Source: Oceanomicrobium pacificus
Lineage (GTDB): Bacteria > Pseudomonadota > Alphaproteobacteria > Rhodobacterales > Rhodobacteraceae
NCBI RefSeq assembly: GCF_009833495.1
Contig: NZ_WUWG01000002.1
Coordinates: 44,397 to 108,396, forward strand
DNA: 64,000 nucleotides
Reading direction: 5' to 3'
A program made the position numbers and the translations under genes. This document shows positions 1 through 7,707 of this stretch, in pieces. Below the pieces are notes generated by a model. That model was not told where the DNA came from and did no database searches. It saw nothing but the letters and a program-made list of their open reading frames with translations. The stretch's first letter is position 1, and the number at the start of each line of letters is the position of its first letter.

Positions 1-129
1 CAGCGTGGCCAGATCGCGCAAGGGGCCGCGGCAGCGGTGATGATCCTTGTCGCACTGGCGCTCGTGCTCGTGCCCTATGCCATCTGGTCGGGCATTCGCG
101 CCAAACGGGAGGCCGCACATCATGGCTGA
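1..129 (+). CDS. CUT1 sugar ABC transporter permease, C-terminal fragment (cut by window edge)
   Basis: The open frame enters from the left edge and stops at TGA 127-129, leaving 42 residues. It contains one hydrophobic helix (AAAAVMILVALALVLVPYAIW) followed by a short basic tail (RAKREAAHH), the usual end of a MalF-type inner-membrane permease. The stop overlaps the ATG of the next permease by 8 bases, as in most CUT1 permease pairs. The assignment rests on this context plus the terminal helix, because the diagnostic EAA loop lies outside the window. A binding-protein gene is expected further upstream. Confidence 0.6.
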   Translation, partial: QRGQIAQGAAAAVMILVALALVLVPYAIWSGIRAKREAAHHG

Positions 130-1021
130 CACCACCCATCAGAGTTTCGACCCGCTTGCCACCGGCAGCCGCGCCCGGCAGACCCGGTCGCGCAGCATCG
201 TCTACCTGCTGCTCGGGCTGTTCGCGCTCCTCTACCTCTCGCCGCTGGTCATCATCTTCATGAACGCCTTCCGGCCGCTGGAGGAGATCGTCCGCGAAGG
301 CTTCATCTCCTTGCCCAACATGCTCTCGGCGACCTACTGGGTCGAGGCGTGGAGCACATTCTGTATCGGCGGCACCTGCGAGGGCGTCTCGCGCTACTTT
401 TCCAACACGCTCCTGATGACGGTGCCGGCCACGATCCTGTCCACCGCGATCGGGCTCGTGAACGGCTATGCCCTGTCCAAATGGCGGTTCAAGGGCGACA
501 CATGGGTCTTCGGCCTGATCACGCTCGGTGTCTTCATGCCGGCGCAGATGACGCTGCTGCCCTGGGCATTCGTGCTCGGCAAGATCGGCCTTTCGAACAC
601 GATTGCCGGACTAGTGCTGGTGCATACGGTGCAGGGGATCAGCTTCACGACGCTCTTCTGCCGCAACTATTTCCTCGCCGTGCCTGACGACCTGATCAAA
701 GCCGCACGGATCGACGGGGCGGGGTTCTGGCGGATCTTCCGGCGCATCATGCTGCCTCTGTCCCCGCCGATCCTGATCGTCTGCGTGATCTGGCAGTTCA
801 CCGGCATCTGGAACGAGTTCCTGTTCGGCACCGTCTTCACATCCGGCAGCAACCAGCCGATCACCTCCGCCATCGTGGCCTTCTCCGGCTCCGGCACGGG
901 CGAGCGGCACTATAATGTCGAGGCGGCATCCGTGATCTTCGCGGCCCTTCCGCCGCTCTTCATCTACGTCATCGGCGGCAAATATTTCGTCCGCGGCCTG
1001 ACATCCGGCGCGGTTAAATAA
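122..1021 (+). CDS. CUT1 sugar ABC transporter permease (MalG type)
   Basis: This 299-residue inner-membrane permease carries sugars inward together with the partner permease upstream and the ATPase downstream. After a short basic N-terminus there are about six hydrophobic helices. The cytoplasmic EAA coupling loop is clear (DLIKAARIDGAGFWRIF...LPL) and docks on the ATPase. The C-terminus ends in FVRGLTSGAVK, a typical MalG-family ending. ATG 122 is chosen over upstream in-frame codons because it has GGAGG 8 bases before it and overlaps the preceding stop. The substrate is unknown; the downstream SDR and the LacI regulator point to a sugar or sugar acid. Confidence 0.9.
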   Translation: MADTTHQSFDPLATGSRARQTRSRSIVYLLLGLFALLYLSPLVIIFMNAFRPLEEIVREGFISLPNMLSATYWVEAWSTFCIGGTCEGVSRYFSNTLLMTVPATILSTAIGLVNGYALSKWRFKGDTWVFGLITLGVFMPAQMTLLPWAFVLGKIGLSNTIAGLVLVHTVQGISFTTLFCRNYFLAVPDDLIKAARIDGAGFWRIFRRIMLPLSPPILIVCVIWQFTGIWNEFLFGTVFTSGSNQPITSAIVAFSGSGTGERHYNVEAASVIFAALPPLFIYVIGGKYFVRGLTSGAVK

Positions 1022-1032
1022 CGAGGCATCCC

Positions 1033-2142
1033 ATGTCATCCCTTCTGATCCAAAACCTCAAGAAGAGCTACGGCGCCGTCGAAGTGCTCAAGGACATCAA
1101 CCTGGAGGCGGAATCGGGCGAGTTCGTCGCGCTCGTCGGCCCGTCCGGCTGCGGCAAGTCCACGCTTCTGTCGATCATTGCCGGGCTGGAAAGCGTGACC
1201 TCCGGCGAGGTGCTGATCGAGGACCGTGTCGTCAACGACGATGCGCCCAAGGATCGCGACATCGCGATGGTCTTCCAGTCCTACGCGCTCTATCCGACGA
1301 TGACCGTGCGCCAGAACATGACCTTCGGCATGGAGTGCCGGAACATCGACAAGGCCACACAGGCCGAGACGGTGGACCGTGTGGCCGCGCTCCTGCAGAT
1401 CGAGCCGCTTCTCGACCGCAAGCCGGGCCAGCTGTCCGGCGGCCAGCGCCAGCGTGTCGCGATGGGCCGTGCACTGGTGCGCGACCCGAAGCTCTTTCTT
1501 TTCGACGAGCCGCTGTCCAACCTCGACGCGAAGCTGCGCGTGGAGATGCGCTCGGAGATCAAGAAGCTCCACCAGCGGATGGGACGCACCACGGTCTATG
1601 TGACCCATGACCAGATCGAGGCGATGACGCTCGCCACCCGGATCGCGGTCATGCACAAGGGTGTGTTGCAGCAATATGATACGCCCGACATGATCTACAA
1701 CCAGCCGGCAAACATGTTCGTGGCCGGTTTCATGGGGTCGCCCAACATGAATTTCTTCAAGGCGACAATCGTGGACGGCGATGTCGGTCTGGCCGTCAGG
1801 CTCGACGGCTCGGACGGCCCCGCATTGCCGCTCGGTGCGGAGCAGGCCGCGACTGTCAGCGCCGGACAGGCGGTGGTCTTCGGAGTGCGTCCCGAACATT
1901 TCAGTCCGGCCCATGAACAGCGCGCGGAGCGCAAGGGGCGCGTGACAGTGCCGGTGCCGGTGACCGTCGATATGGACGAACCCACGGGCGCCGAGACGAT
2001 CCTGATGGCACGGGTGGCCGGGCAGGATGCGATCCTTGTCTGTGAACCCGAGGAAGCGCCGAAACCGGGCGAGACGATGGATTTCGCCATCGACATGGCC
2101 AAGGCCAGCCTCTTCGACGCGGCCACCGAAAGGCGGCTCTGA
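1033..2142 (+). CDS. Sugar ABC transporter ATP-binding protein (UgpC/MalK family)
   Basis: The 369-residue ATPase energises the CUT1 importer encoded just before it. Visible motifs are Walker [11 protein letters not shown]-loop VFQSYALYP, signature LSGGQRQR, Walker B LFLFDEP, D-loop SNLDAKLR and H-loop VTHDQIEAM. A C-terminal OB/TOBE region of about 130 residues follows (GVRPEHF). The gene starts 11 bases after the permease stop, and its own stop is immediately followed by the ATG of the SDR gene, so translation is probably coupled. The length is normal for the family. This type of ATPase can serve more than one importer, so the pairing is inferred from position. Confidence 0.93.
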   Translation: MSSLLIQNLKKSYGAVEVLKDINLEAESGEFVALVGPSGCGKSTLLSIIAGLESVTSGEVLIEDRVVNDDAPKDRDIAMVFQSYALYPTMTVRQNMTFGMECRNIDKATQAETVDRVAALLQIEPLLDRKPGQLSGGQRQRVAMGRALVRDPKLFLFDEPLSNLDAKLRVEMRSEIKKLHQRMGRTTVYVTHDQIEAMTLATRIAVMHKGVLQQYDTPDMIYNQPANMFVAGFMGSPNMNFFKATIVDGDVGLAVRLDGSDGPALPLGAEQAATVSAGQAVVFGVRPEHFSPAHEQRAERKGRVTVPVPVTVDMDEPTGAETILMARVAGQDAILVCEPEEAPKPGETMDFAIDMAKASLFDAATERRL

Positions 2143-2889
2143 ATGGCTGGTCTTGCGGCGGATCTCGACGGCAAGCGGTCAATCCTGACGGGCGGCGCGA
2201 CCGGCATCGGTGCGGCAATGGTCCGTGCCTTCGCCGGGCAGGGGGCCTATGTCGAGTTTCTCGATCTCAATGCGGAGGCCGGCGCGAAACTGGCGTCGGA
2301 ACTCGGCGCGCGCGTCCGGTTCCACCATGTCGATCTGACCGACACGGACGCTTTGCAAGCCTGCATCGGAGAGATTGCCGGCGCGCGGGGTGTGGATATT
2401 CTCGTCAATGGCGCCGCCAACGACATGCGCCACAAATATGAGGATGTGACACCCGACAGCTGGCGGTCCACGCTGGCGGTCAATCTCGACCACCAGTTCT
2501 TCTGTGCGCAATCCGTGCTGCCGGTGATGCGGGCGCAGAAAGCCGGTGTGATCCTCAATTTCGGGTCCATTGCCTGGCGCGAGGGGCTGGCCGATGCGGT
2601 CGGCTATGTCACCGCCAAGGCGGGGATCGAAGGTCTGACGAAATCGCTGGCCCGCGAGGCCGGGTCCGATGGCGTTCGGGTGAATTGCCTGCTGCCGGGG
2701 TTCGTGCGCACCGAGCGCCAGGTGGAGAAGTGGCTGACGCCGGAACTGGAAGCGACCGTGATGGAGCGCCAGTGCCTGCCGCGCTACATCGAGCCGCAGG
2801 ACATCGCCGATGTGGCGCTGTTCCTCTGCTCGGACGCGGCGCGCGCGCTGACCAATCAGACCATCGTGGTCGACGCGGGCTGGACCTGA
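2143..2889 (+). CDS. SDR-family sugar dehydrogenase, Caulobacter XylB-like
   Basis: This 248-residue classical short-chain dehydrogenase is probably cytoplasmic and NAD-linked. It has the cofactor motif TGGATGIGAA near residue 18, an NGAAND segment in place of the usual NNAG, a catalytic Ser in NFGSIAW, and the YVTAK catalytic Tyr-Lys pair. The segments around GSIAW, TAKAGIEG, RTERQ and the ending VVDAGWT resemble, from memory, the D-xylose 1-dehydrogenase of Caulobacter (XylB), which makes the aldonolactone. The ATG directly abuts the ATPase stop codon, so this is the last gene of the importer operon. I infer oxidation of the imported aldose; xylose itself is not established. It overlaps the convergent kinase gene by 34 bases. 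Confidence 0.8.
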   Translation: MAGLAADLDGKRSILTGGATGIGAAMVRAFAGQGAYVEFLDLNAEAGAKLASELGARVRFHHVDLTDTDALQACIGEIAGARGVDILVNGAANDMRHKYEDVTPDSWRSTLAVNLDHQFFCAQSVLPVMRAQKAGVILNFGSIAWREGLADAVGYVTAKAGIEGLTKSLAREAGSDGVRVNCLLPGFVRTERQVEKWLTPELEATVMERQCLPRYIEPQDIADVALFLCSDAARALTNQTIVVDAGWT

Positions 2890-3884
2890 AGCGCCTCTTC
2901 CAGCCGCGCCACCAGCGCGTCGATGCGCGTCTCGGGGCGCGCGATCAGGTCGCGCGAGATGTCGCGCACGCGGGTCCGCTCTTCTTCCGACAGATACTCC
3001 ACAGGGGATTTCCCGTCGATCCGCGCCAGCATGAGTGCAGGCAGAAGTGCGGCGACCCGCGCTTCGAGCCCGTCCGCATCCTCGAATGTGACCTGTCCGC
3101 GATAGGTGGTCCAGAAGGCCCGTACATCGGCAAGCAGCGCCGCGCGCATGTCGGGCAGGTGGACGGCCTTCAGAACCAGATGGTTCAGGCAGAAGGACGG
3201 GTCGAAGCTTGCATCGCCCATCGTCGCACATTCCGCATCGAGGAAAAGCGGATCGGCACCCCGGAACAGGATGTTCTTGGGGCTGACATCACCATGCACC
3301 AGCACAAGGTCCGCCGCATAGAGCATGTCGGCAAGCGCGGTCAGCGGACCGGCCAGATCGGGATGACGCGTGGCGGTGAAGCTGAGATAGGGCTCGATCC
3401 GCAGGGCGCGGAAATCGTCCCGGTTGTCAAAGGCCGTCGCGTCGAAACCGGGTGCGGCAGAAGCCGCCTGCAGACGCACGAGCAGGTCGGCCACCCGTTC
3501 CGCGCCGCCGTCCAGACGCCCGCCGTCCAGCATGACGGATTTCCAGAGACACACATCCGGCCCGGCCACGAATTCCATCACGAAACCCTGCATCTCGGCC
3601 GACCGCCCGAGCAGGCGCGGCGCACAGGCCGGCGCGACCGACCCGGCAAATTCCAGCCAGGCATATTCGGCCGCGTTGCGGTGCACGGGTGCGGTCCAAT
3701 CCTCTGCCACTTTCAGTTTGGCGAGGGCGAATTTCGCGCAATAGGTCTGCCCCTTCAGATCGAAGCGCACGATGTCGGAGGCGACGCCGCCCGTCAGCGG
3801 TTCGACCCCGCTCACCTCCGCCGCCGTGCCGATGCCAAGATCGGCGACAAGCTGTTTGCACCGCGCGTCGATGGAAAGGGTCAT
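2856..3884 (-). CDS. APH-fold phosphotransferase, probable small-molecule or sugar kinase
   Basis: The 342-residue protein has the aminoglycoside-phosphotransferase/choline-kinase fold. Visible are a lysine in YCAKFAL (about residue 51), the catalytic loop VHGDVSPKN (H197, D199, N204) and the metal-binding Asp of LFLDAE (D216). It resembles methylthioribose-kinase-like or uncharacterised sugar-operon kinases more than antibiotic-resistance enzymes, and its neighbours (sugar importer, SDR, LacI regulator, threonate-dehydrogenase-like enzyme) support a catabolic role. Its 3' end overlaps the 3' end of the convergent SDR gene. It is divergent from the LacI gene across about 100 bases carrying two palindromes. 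The substrate is not determinable. Confidence 0.75.
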   Translation of the reverse strand: MTLSIDARCKQLVADLGIGTAAEVSGVEPLTGGVASDIVRFDLKGQTYCAKFALAKLKVAEDWTAPVHRNAAEYAWLEFAGSVAPACAPRLLGRSAEMQGFVMEFVAGPDVCLWKSVMLDGGRLDGGAERVADLLVRLQAASAAPGFDATAFDNRDDFRALRIEPYLSFTATRHPDLAGPLTALADMLYAADLVLVHGDVSPKNILFRGADPLFLDAECATMGDASFDPSFCLNHLVLKAVHLPDMRAALLADVRAFWTTYRGQVTFEDADGLEARVAALLPALMLARIDGKSPVEYLSEEERTRVRDISRDLIARPETRIDALVARLEEALQVQPASTTMV

Positions 3885-3901
3885 GGTCAGGTTCCGCTAT
3901 C

Positions 3902-3919
3902 AATGTTCACCTGAACATT
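3902..3919. promoter_or_regulatory. Perfect inverted repeat between kinase and LacI genes, possible operator
   Basis: AATGTTCACCTGAACATT has two perfect 8-base arms around a central CC. It lies 18 bases upstream of the kinase ATG and 69 bases upstream of the LacI-family start. Position and symmetry suggest a repressor site that would cover the kinase 5' leader. Which protein binds it is unknown; the neighbouring LacI regulator is the first candidate. Confidence 0.5.
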
Positions 3920-3936
3920 CTATATTTAGCGAATGA

Positions 3937-3965
3937 TTGTCAAGCGCTTCAAAGGGTCTTAAACC
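3937..3965 (+). promoter_or_regulatory. Probable LacI-type operator overlapping a promoter for the LacI gene
   Basis: TGTCAAGCGCTTCAAA (3938-3953) is an imperfect palindrome with the AAGCGCTT core and central CG typical of LacI-family sites. A TTGTCA -35-like hexamer (3937-3942) sits in the same place, with a weak TAAACC 17 bases further on. A repressor bound here would block the promoter, consistent with autoregulation. Confidence 0.45.
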
Positions 3966-3987
3966 AGAAAAACGAAGGGAGATGGCC

Positions 3988-4962
3988 GTGAGCAAGAGGG
4001 TAACGATCAAGTCGATCGCCGAGGAACTCGGCATTTCCCACATGACGGTCTCCCGCGCGCTGTCGGGCAACCCCAACGTGCAGAAGTCGACCGCCGATGC
4101 GGTGCGCAAACGGGCCGAGGAAATGGGCTATGTGCGCAATGCCGCGGCGCGGGCCATGCGCGGTGACGAGAGCCGGATCGTGGGGCTTCTGGTCCCCAAC
4201 ATCACCAACGATTTCTACGCCCGTTTCGCCAACAGTTTCGCTGAAGCCTGTGACCGCGAAGGCCTGCACCTGATCATCCATCTGACCAAGGACAACCACG
4301 AGCTGGAAGGTCAGGCCATGTTACGTCTGCGCGAGTTGCAGGCCCGGGCCGTTGTCTCGGTGCCGACGCCGCTGCCCGACGGCGCGCAGGCGGGCGCAAC
4401 CACCGACATGCATCTGGTCCAGCTGATCCGTGAACGCGGCGACGGGGCGGACAGTGTGCTCGTCGATGATGCAGGCGCGATCCGGGATGCGGTGCTGCAT
4501 CTGCACGGGCGCGGCCATCGCCGCATTGCCTATATCGGTGCGCCCGATACGCTGTCCTCCGGCCGTGGAAGGCTTGCGGCCTTCCGCAGCGGAATCACGG
4601 CGGCGGGACTCGAGTTCGACACCGATCTGGTGCGCACCGAGCCGCCTTCGATCGGCATGGGCGAGCGGCTGACCCGCACAATCGTGTCCCATTCGGATGC
4701 CACGGCGCTGGTCTGTGGCGGGTTCGAGATCTCCAACGGGGCGCTGAAGGCCGCGATGCAGCTCGGCACGCTCAATCGCGGGCTGGATTTCGTCGGATAC
4801 GGTAACCCCGACTTCTATGCCTGGATCGGGCGCGGGCTTACGACGATCGATATTCCGGTTGTGGGTCTCGCCGATTGTGCCGTGCGGATGGTCGGTGAGG
4901 AGGGCGAGGTCCCCCTGACCGGACGACAGACATTCCCCGCGCGGCTGGTGGTCCGCGACTGA
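3988..4962 (+). CDS. LacI-family transcriptional regulator
   Basis: The 324-residue repressor has an N-terminal LacI helix-turn-helix (VTIKSIAEELGISHMTVSRALSGNPNV) and hinge region (YVRNAAARAM), followed by a periplasmic-binding-protein-like effector domain (IVGLLVPNITNDFYARF onward). The GTG start at 3988 is preferred because AAGGGAG ends 6 bases before it; ATG 3982 sits directly against the same Shine-Dalgarno. It is divergent from the kinase gene and precedes the threonate-dehydrogenase-like gene. Inferred job: control of the region-1 importer, kinase and dehydrogenases in response to the imported sugar or a catabolite. At the leucine that inserts into the operator minor groove in LacI, this protein has Met. 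Confidence 0.88.
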   Translation: MSKRVTIKSIAEELGISHMTVSRALSGNPNVQKSTADAVRKRAEEMGYVRNAAARAMRGDESRIVGLLVPNITNDFYARFANSFAEACDREGLHLIIHLTKDNHELEGQAMLRLRELQARAVVSVPTPLPDGAQAGATTDMHLVQLIRERGDGADSVLVDDAGAIRDAVLHLHGRGHRRIAYIGAPDTLSSGRGRLAAFRSGITAAGLEFDTDLVRTEPPSIGMGERLTRTIVSHSDATALVCGGFEISNGALKAAMQLGTLNRGLDFVGYGNPDFYAWIGRGLTTIDIPVVGLADCAVRMVGEEGEVPLTGRQTFPARLVVRD

Positions 4963-5034
4963 CCGCGCCATTCTTTGCCTTGACGCGGGCGTCGCGTCGG
5001 GCCGAGGCTTTCCCCGAAATCAGGGAGGCGAAGA

Positions 5035-5949
5035 ATGGAAAACCAGCAAGGCAGTCCGTTGAAAGTGGCGGTGATCGGCCTCGGGTCGATGGGCTACGGC
5101 ATGGCGCAGTCCGCGCTGCGGGGCGGGCACAGGGTCTGGGGCAGCGACATCGCCCGGGACCAGGTTGACCGGTTTCGCGCAGAAGGCGGGGAAGCTGGCC
5201 CGCTGGCCGTGGCCTTGCCCGAACTTGATGTAATTGCCCTCGTGGTCCTCAATGCCGCCCAGACCGAGGATGTCCTCTTCGGCACGGACGGTGTCGCCCG
5301 GCATCTGCGCCCCGGCGCGGTCATCCTGTCCTGTGCAACGGTCGCGCCGGCCTTTGCGCGCGAGATGGCGGCGCGGTCGGCGGAGCTTGGGCTTCTCTAT
5401 CTCGATGCGCCGATCTCTGGCGGCGCGGTCAAGGCCGCATCCGGCGCACTGACCATCATGGCATCGGGTCCGGAGGCGGGATTTTCTGCTGCCGGGCCGC
5501 TTCTCGACTGCCTTGCCGAGCGGGTCTTCCGGCTGGGCGATGCGGCAGGTGCGGGAAGTGCCATGAAGGCCGTGAACCAGCTTCTTGCGGGCGTCCATAT
5601 CGCGGCCATGGCCGAGGCGCTCACCTTCGGCCTGTCGCAAGGCATCACGCCGGACAGGTTCCTTGACGTGATCCCGCAATGCGCCGGCACCAGCTGGATG
5701 CTTGAAAACCGCGCGCCGCATATTGTCGAGGGGGACTACACCCCCCGCAGTGCTGTCGATATTTGGCCGAAGGATCTGGGGATCGTCCGCGAGATCGCCG
5801 GGGCCAGCGGATGTCGGGTGCCGCTGGCTGACGCCGCGCTCGCGCGTTTCAGGGAAGCGTCTGCCGCGGGGCTGGGACGGGAGGATGATGCCGCCGTGGC
5901 CAAGATCTATGCCCGCGAAGCCGGGCTCGACCTTCCCGGAGACGGGTGA
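5035..5949 (+). CDS. NAD-dependent beta-hydroxyacid dehydrogenase, L-threonate dehydrogenase-like
   Basis: The 304-residue enzyme belongs to the 3-hydroxyisobutyrate dehydrogenase family. It has a Rossmann motif VAVIGLGSMGYGM (residues 11-23), the substrate-binding motif LDAPISGGAVKAASG (123-137) and the catalytic Lys in AMKAVNQLLAG (K178). The NQLLAGVHIAAMAEA stretch resembles L-threonate dehydrogenase (LtnD), which oxidises the C2 hydroxyl of four-carbon aldonates. A GGGAGG Shine-Dalgarno lies 7 bases before the ATG. It may share a transcript with the LacI gene (72-base gap). No LtnK/OtnK-type kinase or LtnI/OtnC-type partner is visible here, so the exact substrate is open; tartronate semialdehyde reductase is an alternative. 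Confidence 0.78.
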   Translation: MENQQGSPLKVAVIGLGSMGYGMAQSALRGGHRVWGSDIARDQVDRFRAEGGEAGPLAVALPELDVIALVVLNAAQTEDVLFGTDGVARHLRPGAVILSCATVAPAFAREMAARSAELGLLYLDAPISGGAVKAASGALTIMASGPEAGFSAAGPLLDCLAERVFRLGDAAGAGSAMKAVNQLLAGVHIAAMAEALTFGLSQGITPDRFLDVIPQCAGTSWMLENRAPHIVEGDYTPRSAVDIWPKDLGIVREIAGASGCRVPLADAALARFREASAAGLGREDDAAVAKIYAREAGLDLPGDG

Positions 5950-5952
5950 GCT

Positions 5953-6819
5953 TTACCCCGCAAGGGTCAGCCCGAGCAGGCGCTCCGCCTTGGCGGTGGA
6001 GAAGAAACTTGCCCGTCCCTCGAAAGTGCCGCGAAGCGGCACATCGGGGAAATGCGTGGCGGCCAGCTCGCGGCTCGGGCGGTCATGGACCGTGTCGCGA
6101 CCCGTGATGTAGAACGCCTCATGGCCCCTGTAGGGCGCGTCGAGGACCGCCAGACAGGCTGCGGCCGCATCATCGAAGAGCGTGTAGCCCCAGAGATGTT
6201 TGGCCGCATCATCGTCGCGCGGCAGGAAATTGCCCGCCGCCCCGTCCCGCGCCGGGGTGCAATAGTGGAACCGCAAGCTGGCGATGGTGGCGTCGGGGCA
6301 GAGCCGCGCGAACGCGTCGCCCTGTTGCTCGCAGATCCATTTCGACAGGCTGTAGGCATCCTCCGCCCGTGTCGGATGATCCTCGTCGAGCGGGAAATAG
6401 TCGAACACCGGTGCGCGGCTGAAGGCCAGGCCCGTCGCATTGACGCTCGACGCCTGACAGATCCGCCGGATGCCCTGATCGAGCGCGGCATGCAGCGCAT
6501 TGTAGCTGCCCGCCACATTGCCATTGTGCACGACAGGGTCGGGATGCGTGCCGGGGATCGGGATCGCCGCCAGATGGATGAGCGCGTCGTGACCGGCAAG
6601 GGCGGCGTGGAAAGCATCATAATCCGTGCAGTCGAGTTGCACCCCGTGCAGACGCGGATTGTCCGAGGCCTCCGGCGCCGTCCGGTCGATCGCGGTGACG
6701 CTGTGGCCGTCGCGAAGGGCGCGGGCGACAACCGCGCGTCCGACGCGGCCGGTGCTGCCTGTGATGGCGATTTTCATGGGGGGTGCCTGTCCTGCCTGTC
6801 GGTCGGTTGAAGCGGGCAT
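5953..6819 (-). CDS. NAD-dependent epimerase/dehydratase-family protein, possible uronate or sugar dehydrogenase
   Basis: This extended-SDR protein has 288 residues from ATG 6819, or 274 from ATG 6777. It has an N-terminal MKIAITGSTGRVGRAVV nucleotide motif and the YSLSK catalytic Tyr-Lys. The HLAAIPIPG and N-VAGSYN segments are placed as in uronate dehydrogenases, which oxidise uronic acids to aldaric lactones. ATG 6819 follows the GntR stop codon by one base and would be coupled to it; the first 14 residues lack family similarity, so ATG 6777 remains possible. It forms an operon with the GntR regulator, divergent from the region-2 importer. Uronate oxidation is an inference from similarity and from the two acid-sugar dehydratases across the divide. 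Confidence 0.72.
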   Translation of the reverse strand: MPASTDRQAGQAPPMKIAITGSTGRVGRAVVARALRDGHSVTAIDRTAPEASDNPRLHGVQLDCTDYDAFHAALAGHDALIHLAAIPIPGTHPDPVVHNGNVAGSYNALHAALDQGIRRICQASSVNATGLAFSRAPVFDYFPLDEDHPTRAEDAYSLSKWICEQQGDAFARLCPDATIASLRFHYCTPARDGAAGNFLPRDDDAAKHLWGYTLFDDAAAACLAVLDAPYRGHEAFYITGRDTVHDRPSRELAATHFPDVPLRGTFEGRASFFSTAKAERLLGLTLAG

Positions 6820-6820
6820 C

Positions 6821-7480
6821 TCAGCCCTGATCGAGGTGGAAGCTCAGCGCCCGTCCAGCGCCGTTCACATGTCGGGTGATGACCTCAGTCGCGCTCGGCA
6901 CATCATTTTTGCGGAAGGCGGCGATCAACTGGTCATGTTCGATCAGAACGTCATGGTGCCGGCCCTTGGTGAGCACCTTGCGCCGCGTCAGCGTGTTGAG
7001 AAGCTGGCGCTGGCTCAGCCATGTGCGGGCCGCGCGCCGATTGGGATGGCCAAGCGCGATCAGGCTGTGAAACTCCATGTCGAGCGCGCCGAAACCCGGC
7101 CGGTCGAGCGGAGACATTTCACGGATGCGCGCCTGAATCCGTTCCAGTTCGTCCACCTGATCGGATGTGCAGATCGCGGCAAATCCGGCGGTCAGATAGG
7201 GCTCCACGAGGCGAATCATCTCGAAGATGTTGATCACTTCCTGCCGGTCGAGCTGGGTGACGGTCGCGCCCTTGTTCTTCTCGAACGTGACCAGTCCCTC
7301 GCCTTCCATCCGGCGCAGCACCTCGCGCACCGGGTTGATGCTCGTCCCGTAGCGTTTCGCAATGGCGTGGATGCGCAACGGTGTACCGCTCTGGTACTGG
7401 CCGTCGCCGATATCCGCGAGCAGGCGGTCATACAAAGGCAAATCGTGACTAAATTCGTTGGCAGGCGCGGTCATAGGCAC
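6821..7480 (-). CDS. GntR-family regulator (FadR subfamily, FCD effector domain)
   Basis: The 219-residue regulator has an N-terminal winged helix (LRIHAIAKRYGTSINPVREVLRRMEGEGLV) followed by an all-helical FCD domain. The likely metal/effector ligands are in LDMEFHSLIALGH, VLIEHDQL and VITRHVNGA. FCD regulators commonly sense organic acids such as uronates, aldonates or lactate. It is divergent from the binding-protein gene across 227 bases and is the natural regulator of the region-2 importer and dehydratases. The stop is one base from the start of the downstream dehydrogenase gene, so the two are cotranscribed. Confidence 0.88.
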   Translation of the reverse strand: MPMTAPANEFSHDLPLYDRLLADIGDGQYQSGTPLRIHAIAKRYGTSINPVREVLRRMEGEGLVTFEKNKGATVTQLDRQEVINIFEMIRLVEPYLTAGFAAICTSDQVDELERIQARIREMSPLDRPGFGALDMEFHSLIALGHPNRRAARTWLSQRQLLNTLTRRKVLTKGRHHDVLIEHDQLIAAFRKNDVPSATEVITRHVNGAGRALSFHLDQG

Positions 7481-7529
7481 GGGTCCCCGTCAGTCTTCTT
7501 CTTGTCATTCTAGTCCATGCGCGGGGCCT

Positions 7530-7549
7530 GGCGGTTCTGTCAAACCGCC
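7530..7549. repeat. Inverted repeat in the GntR / importer intergenic region
   Basis: GGCGGTT and AACCGCC form perfect 7-base arms around CTGTCA. It lies about 50 bases upstream of the GntR gene start and could be a regulator site or a hairpin in the GntR leader. No family consensus is recognised in it. Confidence 0.35.
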
Positions 7550-7639
7550 GCACCGTCCGGAAACCGCGTCACGTCGACCGGTTCGGCACCGCGTGTAGCG
7601 GCACGATCCGGCCCGTTCCACAAATATTACATAAAATTC

Positions 7640-7668
7640 TTGACTCGGCACCCGTCTGGAAAAATGAT
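7640..7668 (+). promoter_or_regulatory. Candidate promoter for the region-2 importer operon
   Basis: TTGACT (7640-7645) is separated by 17 bases from AATGAT (7663-7668), in an AT-rich stretch that stands out from its GC-rich surroundings. It lies 40 bases before the binding-protein ATG, which has a GGGAGG Shine-Dalgarno. The -10 matches poorly, so this is a candidate only. Confidence 0.4.
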
Positions 7669-7707
7669 GTGTGAAAAAAATAACAAAGTTACCAAAGGGA
7701 GGAAAGG

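Noticed and set aside
2143..2889. Naming the region-1 and region-6 SDRs xylB
   Set aside because: They resemble Caulobacter XylB in motif segments, but no xylose-specific partners are adjacent and related SDRs oxidise other aldoses.
2685..3914. Long plus-strand open frame (about 400 codons) over the kinase gene
   Set aside because: It is antisense to the APH-fold kinase, which has clear catalytic motifs. The plus-strand translation has no recognisable domain and arises from high-GC codon bias.
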